Source of the DNA: Setomelanomma holmii
Taxonomy: Eukaryota > Ascomycota > Dothideomycetes > Pleosporales > Phaeosphaeriaceae
Assembly: GCA_010015745.1 (NCBI GenBank)
Contig: ML978205.1
Location: 161,326-225,325 of the forward strand
Direction of reading: 5' to 3'
Length of the DNA: 64,000 bases
The position numbers and the translations under genes were made by a program. The notes below the pieces were generated by a model that did not search any database, had not been told where the DNA came from, and saw nothing but the letters and a program-made list of their open reading frames with translations. Positions 11,670 to 20,596 of the stretch are shown piece by piece. Each line of letters starts with the position of its first letter. The stretch's first letter is position 1.

Positions 11670-12725
11670 GTGGTGGCAGCTGTGAAAGCTGAGGGTTCTC
11701 GCGTGTTTTGGGATTTAAGGGATATTGACTCATGGATACCACAATTCGCTGCGCTATGCCAACCATATGTTGCCTCCAGCCACGATTCTCTCAGCACCCA
11801 TCACTCGAGTACAACGCTCGACCATTCAGTCTTCACGCAGGCTGCCCAACAAGAATCCTCTTGCTTTAGAGAGGCCGTGGAGAGCTCGAACTTGCATGAG
11901 GTTCACATAGAACAGGCTGCTGCCTTCAGTCTCGCCGTGCAATACTTATCACTGGGCGCTCTCGGCGACTGTCCGTACGACCTTATACGTTCCATGCCTT
12001 TCATCGAGACCAACACAGCTGATCTTGGAGGAATATCTGGCGATGAGCAAAACAAGCTTGTCGCCATGAGACATACTCTAGCGAATCGAATCGTCGGTTT
12101 CGTTGCCGCAGGTATGCGCTTTGCAAGTGGTCTCACACATCCACGTCCGCCGATCGCAACCACCATTCCATTCACGCAACATATGAACCTACCATTGCCA
12201 TTCACTCCCAATGGTACGGAAGCGTTCAGTAAATGGCACCTCCCCGCCATGTCAGAACCAAAGTTTTTCACAGATAGCATCTGGACAGGCTGATCCTACG
12301 CAATATGGCCTGCTGACCTTAGAACGCTATCTCACGCCGGAGATCATTTTAACGCCATAGGAGGCTGCGAGTATATCGATGGCGCTCTCGAAGAAGACTC
12401 GGTCGTCGCAAGCAACATCGGTCATTTTCCTCATGGTCGATCTTTCGAGCATGTTGTACGCTTTGAACTGGTTGGAGAAGACGCCGGCAATTCTTACACC
12501 CTGCAATCGAACAATTTTCGTGCGCAGGCAGAGTTTCATAAACTGCGCTTGACTGTGGAGATAGACACGGGTCTCATTAGAATACATCATTGGCATCGCC
12601 TGATGCAGGACTTGATGATCACGGACAGTGTCATTACGCCCTTTGGGATCGTGACCTGGCTGAAGCAGCCTGGAGCATGGATGTGGTTCTGGAAGGTCGA
12701 CCGATGTAGTTCAGGCACTGTCTGA
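11670..12725 (+). pseudogene. Conserved fungal protein of unknown function, interrupted by in-frame TGA
   Basis: One frame is open from just after a stop at 11651 to 12725 except for a TGA at 12291-12293, right after the segment SIWTG. Downstream the same frame continues for 144 codons and ends with SVITPFGIVTWLKQPGAWMW and WFWKVDRC. WTGYYSY- and TPFGIVG-like motifs at this spacing recall a widespread family of uncharacterised fungal proteins, by memory. There is no in-frame ATG in the first 100 codons, so the N-terminus is either in an unseen upstream exon or lost; an ATG at 11668 is out of frame by one base. A stop in a conserved motif plus no start suggests a young pseudogene. An intron removing the TGA looks unlikely because it would also remove the WTG motif. 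Confidence 0.45.
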
Positions 12726-13195
12726 ATCGCTGATAACGTGCTTTAGCTATCGTCACTGCATGGCAAACCTGATGGCCTCTTCCAACGTATCAATTCGAAG
12801 ATGCATGCTGAATTGACAAGTAGACCGTCCGACATGAGTCACATAATTTCTAAACACCCGTTGAACCGTGAATTAGAATGATACGTCGCAGTATCAAGCT
12901 CGAGATGTGGCGTACACAATTGGCTACAGACTCAGCATTATTGGAGTATCCAGCGAAACGCAAGACATCTTACGGGCGCTCCTATTGAGTTATTGGGTGC
13001 AGGCAAGCATCGCCATCCAGCAGGGAATGCCGGTGAAGCATGAGCTGGCAACGCTACTAGACTACATCGCAGCCTTGCTCCGCCACCACGAAATGCTCGC
13101 ACGATATTGCTGCGCCTCTTTCAGTTTTGAGCGCAAAAAACCTCGAAGACATTGACGCGTCATGATTTCTAACTACAATATCAATCATAGGAACG
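12726..13195. other. Intergenic, 470 bp
   Basis: Presumed promoter of the 7TM gene. An 82-codon frame starting with GTG at 12907 is open but shows no family signature and no ATG; not called. Confidence 0.4.
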
Positions 13196-14174
13196 ATGAC
13201 TGCGCTCACGCCTCTTGCAAGAGTAACCATTGTGCTAAGCTGGCTGCTGGTCGGCCTGGCAGGCGCTTCTACCCTGATACAGTTGTTCTGGTTGTGGTTC
13301 AAGAAGATAAGATTTTCCATTGCGGACGGATGCGTGTGTGCGGCACTTTTGGTGGGCCTAGCCGTTGTGGCGCAAACTACGTGGGCGATCGTTGATGAAG
13401 GAAGTGGGAAGCATCAATCTGACATGGTAAAGGGCAACATAGCTGCCGTCGCAAAGGCGAGTATTCCTTCTTCCAATACAAATGCTTATGCTGATAGTTA
13501 CAAATCAGTCTTTGGTCGTCAACGAAGCCCTATGGTCGTTCGCCGGCGCATTGATACGAGTCGCAGGTTCTTGCTTGCTCTGCCGCATATTCGGCCCCCA
13601 CAAATCTCTTAATTGGATCTTTCAAGGAACACTGGTCTTGTGCGTTACCCATGGACTTGGTTCAGTACTCGAAGTATGCCTCATCTGCCGTCCATTGGCA
13701 GCACAATGGGATCCTAACGTAACCGGCGTATGCGGGAGTCAGCTGGCATCTTTCGCTGCCATAGAAATCTCTGGCTTGATACTTGACCTTGTTATGCTCA
13801 TCTCACCAGTGCCGGCTGTGCTCCGCATGCGTATGAATCGCCTCAAGCAGATCAAGGCCATCATCATGCTTGATATTGGCGCTATGTAAGTCGCGAGCTC
13901 ATTTTGCAAAGATTGTGCATATCCCGACTAACGGCATCGAAGCGTTCTCGTAGTCACCTGCCTACGCTTGAAATCACTTCAACTTGCAGTCTCCTCCGAC
14001 TTCACATATTCAAAGAGCTATCTTGGGCTATTATCTGCTTCTGGTTGTATGCTTAGTGTAACCCTTTGTGGTGCACTCACAATTGGACGTATGCTAAGCG
14101 AAGTAAGAAAGAGTATCAGAAAACCTGCTGAAAAGGATGACCTCGTTGCACATGGCACACTCTCAGCAGTGTAA
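13196..14174 (+). CDS. Fungal rhodopsin-like 7TM integral membrane protein
   Basis: Three exons: 13196-13456, 13509-13885 and 13943-14174, 289 aa. Seven hydrophobic segments appear in order: near the start (VTIVLSWLLVGLAGA), CAALLVGLAVVAQTTW, ALWSFAGALIRVAGSCLL, GTLVLCVTHGLGSVLEVCLI, EISGLILDLVMLISPVPAVL, the exon 2-3 join (MLDIGAIVLVVTCL), and LLSASGCMLSVTLCGALTI. Layout and the GSGKHQSDM loop fit the Pezizomycotina 'rhodopsin domain' membrane family (SAT4-like), which lacks the retinal-binding lysine logic of true opsins and has no proven ligand. Intron 2 is a normal GTAAGT intron (57 bp). Intron 1 fits only if it uses a GC-AG boundary (AAG|GCGAGT..AAATCAG, 52 bp, CTGAT branch site). A canonical GTAAAG donor at 13427 with the same acceptor is the alternative and removes ten more residues. 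Confidence 0.75.
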
Positions 14175-14409
14175 ATTTTGCGAAAATTTTAGATATGTTA
14201 CTGATGAAAAACTGCTCGAGAAAGGCGATCCAGAAAGTCGTGAATGTGTGCTCAACGTACGTGATCCAAAGTGGCATTTGGCATGTGACTAGAACTTGTT
14301 TGCCTTGATAAGCGGCCGTCAGATCTCCTCGTTCGTGCGCAGTATTTCCGCGCCCTCCACGCTTGTCGCAACATTGAACTTGATCAAATGACTCATACAT
14401 ATGCGAAGC

Positions 14410-16375
14410 TCATACTAGCACAAAAGTGTCTGCCTCATCTTCCTCCCTGGTCACCGCTTCCCCACGCATCATACCTTTGACGAAAGCATCGCCGTGAAAT
14501 GTCCACTCTTCTTTACTATTTACCTTACGAAGGACGCAAGGCGCGTCGAGACCGCGCAACATGGCAATCCTGCCTCCTACTGCAGAATCGTTGAGTACAA
14601 GTGCCAAACGTCCACTTTCTAGTATTGCGACTGTTCGGTTGGCACACACGGCTTGAGATGCAATGACCCATTGACGAGTCTTCTGGAGAAGTGAAACGTC
14701 GTCCAGCTTGTGTGAAAGAATGAAATCGTACGTCTCATCTGGGGAAACATGGTCTATGCCCCATGGCGACACGGTGCTGTCATCATGGCAGAAAATCACA
14801 TCTTTCACGTCGCGTATGGTGATACAAGTCGGACTGCTCCCTGATTGCTGAATTCGCCTTGTTAACAAAAGCACATTCAAACTGGTGCTGCACCTCGGTT
14901 TAGAACTCAGGAAGGGGTTCAAATCGAAACCCCCCTCCAAAAAACCCTGCAGCTTCAGTTTTGGATTCAGGTGTACCACCTATCATCATCAAGACGACTT
15001 CTACGAGCTTCCCTTGAACAAGGAGCGACTCTGGGTTGATGGTCGGCAATATCTTGTGCCAACGATTGCTCGACGCACGAAGGTCGCCGTTTGGAATTGT
15101 TTACCGGAAGCTCTTTCCTCATGCAGGTGTCCATGTTGGTAAATCTTCATATGGCCACACCAGACCTGTTGTGGTTATATTGTTAATGATCTGCAGATTA
15201 CCAGAGTGATTGATCAAAACCCTGGTTGCATCTCTATCCACTTCGTGTTCCGATTTTCGATATTCAACGAAATGGGCCGGGAAAAAGTCGCCTGCACAGC
15301 CGATAAGCGCATACATCTTGTCTCTTGGGTCTCGGCAATCCTGTTTTCTCGAGGTAGTTTCTAATAGCTCGATAAGATTGATGCGCTCGTCTATTCTGAT
15401 CTGCTGTCTAGCGGTAGTGATTTATTTTTGGTAGCGTCCACGACATGACACCATAAACATGAGGACTGCCTGGTAATTTAGAGGCCAGGGATTGATAACT
15501 TTCCCAGCTTTACTAAATTCATCCCAGGATATGGTTCTTGTGCCGAGGAGAGGCACTAAATGTTTTGCAAGGATCGCCTCCTACACCACCCAAACACGTT
15601 TGAACCATTCCCTCGCCAAAATAGGGACTACTGCGAGGACAGATATGTAAGGTTCCCAGTCGACAGCCGCCTCCGGTGTTAAGGGTGTGCGAAAATTGGC
15701 AAGGTCGAAAAGTTTGCCAGGTGGAGTAACGGCTTCCTGTCCTAAGCACACAATGACCCGCGAGGCGCGTCAGTAGATATCCACCATGATTTTTACTTGA
15801 GAGCTACGTTCTATGGTATCCGCTTGGTTGATGCAGGTCTGATCAATCCATAGGAACACTGGAGTGCTAAGGTCCTTCGATTGGATGATGCTGTGGAGAC
15901 ATGTTGTTAAGTCTTCAGCCACTCGAAAAACTCTCTTACTGCTATCGGGCATGTTGAATGATATGCCAGTGCAGAGGCGCATATTGCTCCAGCAGTATGA
16001 TAGAGCATCGTATGCGGGCGCCGAATGTAGAGATACACTTATCTGTTCAAAGCCTTGAAGTATGTTCGCGACCTCATTCAGACGAGTATTTTGCAACTTC
16101 AAGAGTCGAATATGACCTGGCAACATAGGCATGTGCTGAAGGCCTTGTACCCTCTCGGCTGCCGGGCTAGGGTCTATTATGTTCGCTGCCCAGGACACCT
16201 TTGGAACGCCTGAAGACTCTTCTTGTGGCAGTTTCGGATTTGGATTCCATTCAGACCATAATCCAGCAGGGCTGAGCTCGGGAAAGCGAGGCGAGCAGGC
16301 AGGTGTTGAGGCTGCTGATATGTACTCTCTCAGACCAGATCACTCTTCAGGTGTGGGCAGAGGGCTCTGCGCCAT
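14410..16375 (-). pseudogene. HET (heterokaryon incompatibility) domain gene, decayed
   Basis: Reading leftwards from an ATG at 16375, one frame gives the HET domain in order: HIRLLKL, APAYDALSYCW, VFLWIDQTCINQADTIERSS, RVIVCLG, WFKRVWVV, DPRDKMYALIG. The frame is broken by TGA at 16340-16342, TGA at 15770-15772, TAG at 15581-15583 (where HET proteins carry Gln in WVVQEA), TAA at 15422-15424, TGA at 15119-15121 and a TAA four codons on. After about 14980 a different frame carries the family C-terminus (CANRTVAILESG.., FHGDAFVKGMMRGEA), so at least one frameshift exists. Intact relatives trigger cell death after non-self fusion. Each stop is one transition from CGA, CAG, CAA or TGG. No intron placement could rescue the stop inside WVV-EA. 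Confidence 0.9.
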
Positions 16376-16545
16376 AGCTTGAAGGGAGTGAGCTGTCGTT
16401 GTCAAGATCGATCTGTCGGCAAGGTATATTAGATTGTAGACGAGAAGTGAAACATCAAAGCTGCGAGGCGGAGCATCGATAAGCAGGAAGCGTGCATGAC
16501 TGCTTGGCAAGGATACGAGCGACTCTGGGCTCAGCTTCGTGGCGC

Positions 16546-17031
16546 TCACGCCCGCAGTTTCTCCACCAGCCTTGTCTGCACCTTCTCCTTCAGCTCTTCC
16601 AATGTGGCCAGCAGTTCAATCCCAAACCTCAAGCATACCATTTGCACATTACCCCTCTTATAAAATCCCTCAGGACAGCACACAACCACTTTGCCAGAAG
16701 CAGCATACATGCCCAACTCCAACAGCGCAACAGGCGTCAACGCACCAGGCGGAAAGTAAAACACAATCATATCCGCGAACTTCGCACCATCCATTTCCCA
16801 TTCGACCTGCTCCTTGAATTTCGGGAAAGAAATGTCCTCGACCCAGCTGCTGTCCCAGTCATCGCGACGTGGGTCGAGAATGTCGATGGGCAGGTCTGAT
16901 AGTGACAAGGCTAGGTTGGTCTGCCAGGCAGGCTCGGGTTGGATGGCTCCATAGAAGATGACAGAGGGCCTTGTAACTTGCGGCTTGGTGGGAGGTTTGT
17001 GAATGACGGTTTTTGACGTTGCTTTAGACAT
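16546..17031 (-). CDS. Nucleoside 2-deoxyribosyltransferase-like protein
   Basis: Single exon, 161 aa, with ATG at 17031. Motifs fit the small nucleoside 2-deoxyribosyltransferase-like family: an N-terminal strand with VIFYGAIQPE, then LDPRRDDWDSSW around residues 52-63, DMIVFYFPPGALTPVALLELG (membership loop with the candidate catalytic Glu) near residues 87-107, and GKVVVCCPEGFYKRGNV. Family members exchange or hydrolyse the N-glycosidic bond of deoxynucleosides. In fungi similar proteins are of unknown physiological role. The gene follows directly behind the decayed HET gene on the same strand and looks intact. Start alternatives are absent upstream in frame. Confidence 0.75.
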   Translation of the reverse strand: MSKATSKTVIHKPPTKPQVTRPSVIFYGAIQPEPAWQTNLALSLSDLPIDILDPRRDDWDSSWVEDISFPKFKEQVEWEMDGAKFADMIVFYFPPGALTPVALLELGMYAASGKVVVCCPEGFYKRGNVQMVCLRFGIELLATLEELKEKVQTRLVEKLRA

Positions 17032-17415
17032 TGTTTGGTGTGAGTGTATGGGATCGATCCACCGCAGCGCGCGCGAGATGCGAAGCTGGCTGGCCCCACT
17101 AACTTATAATCACTAGCGCAACACTAGCTATTCACAGCCTAAAGGTCCAGCTGCTTGAGTTAGTCGACTTTCAACATTCAGCAATCACCGAATCAAGATC
17201 ACGCGAGAATCAGAGCAGTGCAAATTATCATTACATGGCTCTGAGGCCAATCTAGAAGTCTACAAAATACATCCATCATAAATCCAACGTGTTGAATCCT
17301 CCTTGCCCTGCCAGCTACCCAATTCCGACGGTTGTAGTTGATGCACGTGGCTGCGTTGTGAATTTAGACATGTCAAGCCACAGTTTTTGAACACGCTCTC
17401 TTGCCTTCCCGTGCG
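17032..17415. other. Intergenic, 384 bp
   Basis: Promoter of the deoxyribosyltransferase-like gene and 3' flank of the kinase gene; no feature seen. Confidence 0.4.
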
Positions 17416-18612
17416 TTATAGACGCCAGTTCTTCGTCATCTTGAGCTTCTTGTCAATCAAGGGGACCTGCTGGCGAGCCAGCTCTTGCGACGTCGGCCGG
17501 CGCTTGGGGTCACGGTTCATCAAGCTCGTGTACACCGTGTTCAGCTCCGCGCTATAGGGTCGGTAATCGCGCATGTAAGCGTACTGTTCCGGTGGCGCGT
17601 TGATGGGTCGCCAAATGACAGGACGTGCGTACTGCCACTGAGTCTTCGCCCAAGTCTCACGATCATCAAGGTTTGGATGCCTGAGACCTTGCATCTTCTG
17701 GTCTAACATGAAGTCAACCTTTGATTGATGAGGTGACTTTCCAAGAGCGAAGTCTTGGATGGTTGCTCCCAGACGCCATATATCCGTGCATGGCTTGACT
17801 TGGCTGCGCCGTTCTGCTGGTGACGGAGCATATTCGGGTGTACCATTCCATCGTTTGGGGGTTTCGCCTTCTGGCGTTGGATGTGGTGTAAGGCGACTGA
17901 AGTCCGCGAGCACGAAGATTGGCACCGTCGGAATACCGGCTGTGGTATCGTACCCATCTGGTGTGCGTACGAGAATATTGCCAGGTTTGACATCTCGATG
18001 AACGTAGGCGGATTGGAAGTGATTGTGAAGGAAGTCAAGCGCCAGAGTCATGTCCCTCAGCAACTTCCATATGGTCAGCTCGTCCGGTTGTCCTGGTCTA
18101 CCGCGTTGACGTTGTTGCTTGCACAATGCATCTCGATAGTGACCCAAACTACCAAGATCGGCCACACGCATGAACATAGCCGGTCCAAGTGGTCCATGAT
18201 GCTCGTTATAGCCAAGAAACTCCACAATGTGATTGTGCTGACCGAGACCGTCAAGATAGAAAGCCTCTAGTTCGAGGCTCGCGATCTCCTTCTTGTCGTT
18301 TGGGACTTTGACGGCAATCACATCTCCAGTAGACCGGTGTCGATAGGAGTGTACCATGCCATCTCCACCTTCTCCTAGTTTGTCTTGCTTGACGAAAACT
18401 TTGCTGAATGCTTCACTGTCTTTCAGATCTTTGACAGTACAATGTCGAGGAAGATCGGTTGAGGTAGTGGATGTCCTTAACGTGGTTGATGCCCATGATG
18501 TGGTGGATGCCTTTAACGTGGTGGATGCAATTGACGTAGCAGTTGGCTCTGCCTTCTTGAACCGGCCATTATGACCACGGAGACGATACCACGGAATTGT
18601 ACCCTGCTTCAT
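17416..18612 (-). CDS. Protein kinase-like protein
   Basis: Single exon, 398 aa from ATG at 18612. Kinase landmarks: glycine loop GEGGDGMV at 80-87, IAVK with Lys102, a Glu-bearing helix (SLELEAF) about 115, catalytic loop HRDVKPGNIL at 205-214, metal-binding Asp in DFS at 237-239 (DFG in most kinases), GTPEYAPSP near 257, and WRLGATI in place of the usual DxWSLG. All catalytic residues are present, so activity is plausible despite DFS. The first 60 residues are a low-complexity stretch with repeated ASTT, preceded by two NGRF-like pieces, one of them upstream of the ATG in the same frame; an additional 5' exon is therefore possible. No family partner or target can be named. It is transcribed on the same strand as the two Cys-rich genes to its right. 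Confidence 0.8.
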   Translation of the reverse strand: MKQGTIPWYRLRGHNGRFKKAEPTATSIASTTLKASTTSWASTTLRTSTTSTDLPRHCTVKDLKDSEAFSKVFVKQDKLGEGGDGMVHSYRHRSTGDVIAVKVPNDKKEIASLELEAFYLDGLGQHNHIVEFLGYNEHHGPLGPAMFMRVADLGSLGHYRDALCKQQRQRGRPGQPDELTIWKLLRDMTLALDFLHNHFQSAYVHRDVKPGNILVRTPDGYDTTAGIPTVPIFVLADFSRLTPHPTPEGETPKRWNGTPEYAPSPAERRSQVKPCTDIWRLGATIQDFALGKSPHQSKVDFMLDQKMQGLRHPNLDDRETWAKTQWQYARPVIWRPINAPPEQYAYMRDYRPYSAELNTVYTSLMNRDPKRRPTSQELARQQVPLIDKKLKMTKNWRL

Positions 18613-19289
18613 GAACCGACCGTTCGGAGCGCGACGGGGAAGCGACGTTGGGATAAATCTGTTGGTTGTGGTTGAAAGGCGTCTCGCTGTTGAGTGGAAT
18701 CAGAGGTTGCGAGCACGAAGAATTTAGCGATAGAGTGTTGGGCTTTTGTTACCGGAGGTAAAATCCGTTGTATGCAAAGCGCAAGCTCCAGGCGGACATA
18801 ATGCGAAGTTTCACCATAACTGTGAATTTCATGGCGCCGAGTTCGAGGGTAATTCTCACTTGGCTAAAGTCGACCAGTCGAGTGGCCTAAACTCAACCCA
18901 GTGAAATGCACTTGCTGACCCACGGGACGATGGATGACTTCCAGCATAGGAGCTCAAAAAGAACAATCTCAGCGTTGCAGGCTCGAGAAGTAATGCTTGG
19001 AGATAGTAGTCCGTCCACTCTGTCCCAAGGCCAAGCAGTGTATTCATACGGCGCCCTCGAAGCACACAGCCGAGTGCGCTCGATATCTGCATTCTCGATA
19101 AATGGTAGTCCAGTCCCTTAGCCGTCTTTACCTTGGACTCTGTAGTGCTTTGCAGCTTCGGTCGCTGAACAACGCGGTACAATCGACGTGACAACACGTT
19201 TCTGTCATCACTTGTATAGGCACGACATCGCCTTCGCATTACTTCCTTGTCCATCCTCAAGTCGATGCATGACAACACGCTTGCCTTCT
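18613..19289. other. Intergenic, 677 bp
   Basis: A 173-codon minus-strand frame (18856-19377) crosses into the neighbouring Cys-rich gene in another frame and has no recognisable domain, so it is not called. Nothing else seen. Confidence 0.4.
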
Positions 19290-19958
19290 TCATCCACGGT
19301 ATGCTTCGTGCAAAGTGCCCCACTCGGTATCGAAATACTTTCCGAACCCTCGGATCTCGCACATTCGGTTGAAGCATTTCTGACAGATTTGATTCCTACT
19401 TCGAGCCCTCTCGCACTTTCCGTGTCGTCTTGGATCCTTCTCCCACTCTGGGTCGGGCCAGCCTCGCTCGTCGACTGGACCCATCTTCCAATTTATGTCA
19501 GTCGCTCTTCTCAAGTGCGGGTCTTCGAAGACGCACGGGAAGTCGAGCCGATCGCCGTCACAGTCGTTCAGCCATTCACAGCCCTGCTGCCGTGCTTTCA
19601 AGAAGCATCGCGCACAAAGCTGACCTCGATGCCAAACAGTGCCGCAGGTCCGAGAATCTCGTGGATTGAAATCGCGTCGCCAGCCTTGATACGCATACTC
19701 GGGGTCCTTGCATGCGCATAGGTATGACCATCCTTTGGCGATGCGCTCCTCGCTGTCTCGCTCGAGTTGGTGAATGTATCCGTCCACAAGCCGTCTCAGG
19801 TTGCGACCGTCCGGGTGATTGTCAGCTTGCTTATACAGCGCATCGAAGCTCATGTTCTTGCACCATGAGCATATACTTGGACCTTTCTCTTGGCCTTCAG
19901 GCTGTGACTCGCATGCTACTCCAAACGCACAGTGAGGCCGTGGCGGCGGTGCTAGCAT
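19290..19958 (-). CDS. Cys-rich protein with two copies of a C-DP-C-QxCxxC module
   Basis: Single exon, 222 aa, ATG at 19958. After an N-terminal pair (HCAFGVAC, ICSWC), the protein carries the same module twice. The first is YLCACKDPEY, then TCGTVWHRGQLCARC; the second is FPCVFEDPHL, then KCERARSRNQICQKC. The shared pattern is C-x2-[E/K]DP, a spacer of 20-45 residues, then C...RxxQxCx2C. The paired cysteines look like zinc ligands. There is no signal peptide or membrane segment. The neighbour 105 bp upstream on the same strand encodes a paralogue with one module, so the pair arose by duplication. No named family is recognised; a nuclear or nucleic-acid-binding role is a guess from Cys spacing only. 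Confidence 0.65.
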   Translation of the reverse strand: MLAPPPRPHCAFGVACESQPEGQEKGPSICSWCKNMSFDALYKQADNHPDGRNLRRLVDGYIHQLERDSEERIAKGWSYLCACKDPEYAYQGWRRDFNPRDSRTCGTVWHRGQLCARCFLKARQQGCEWLNDCDGDRLDFPCVFEDPHLRRATDINWKMGPVDERGWPDPEWEKDPRRHGKCERARSRNQICQKCFNRMCEIRGFGKYFDTEWGTLHEAYRG

Positions 19959-20062
19959 CGTCTACAAGATGCTGATCAGGCAACCATATAGGACGTCAGC
20001 TCTATCAGAACGATTGGTGAGAGAAGCTTACATACCTAGCTGACTAGCAATCAAGTCGAACA

Positions 20063-20596
20063 TCAAATGAAAACCGTATTGTAGCCTTCCACGTCATCGT
20101 CCTCTCCGCCGCTTTCCCTCCCCGTACCTTCCGACCTCGTCACAGCCTTATCAGCCTCTTCATGACAGAGCCCGATTGGCGTGAAGTACTGGATAATCCC
20201 AATCTTACGGAGGTGCTTGCTCCAACACCTTGAACACGCCTGCCCTTTTCTTCTCACTCTACCGCAATCGAGGCGGGTACCGCGGAGGTTCAGGTCGGAT
20301 TGGCGCCAACGACAGCGTTGGTAGTCTGGATCTTCGAATGCACACAAGTACCGACCGTGGGCCTCGAGATTGCGCTTCCGCCCTTGCCTTCGTTCTGCGT
20401 GCGAATTGATAAGCGCTAACGCCGTCGCGTTGTTGTTTGCCCAAACTCGAAGTTGCTGGAGATCGTGTCGGTCTAGACAATTGTTACAGACAGTGTCAAA
20501 GTTGCGCAGCTTTTTGCCAATGCCAAGACAGTGTCCCTGCGCGAGGCACTCGATGACGGGTGGAGGCTTGAATACCGACTCAGAGGCAGTAGACAT
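20063..20596 (-). CDS. Cys-rich paralogue with one C-DP-C-QxCxxC module
   Basis: Single exon, 177 aa when started at the ATG at 20596; the frame extends further upstream to a TTG but that part looks non-coding. It has ECLAQGHC and TVCNNC near the N-terminus, then YLCAFEDPDY and DCGRVRRKGQACSRC, closely matching the first module of the next gene. The C-terminus is acidic (GGEDDDVEG). Gene order, strand and module similarity make it a tandem paralogue of the 222-aa gene downstream. Function unknown. Confidence 0.65.
   Translation of the reverse strand: MSTASESVFKPPPVIECLAQGHCLGIGKKLRNFDTVCNNCLDRHDLQQLRVWANNNATALALINSHAERRQGRKRNLEAHGRYLCAFEDPDYQRCRWRQSDLNLRGTRLDCGRVRRKGQACSRCWSKHLRKIGIIQYFTPIGLCHEEADKAVTRSEGTGRESGGEDDDVEGYNTVFI

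Noticed and set aside
16340..16549. 70-codon minus-strand ORF beside the deoxyribosyltransferase-like gene
   Set aside because: Its second half is the start of the decayed HET gene before its first stop; the first half is upstream non-coding sequence.
18856..19377. 173-codon minus-strand ORF downstream of the Cys-rich gene
   Set aside because: It overlaps the real gene in another frame and shows no domain or family resemblance.
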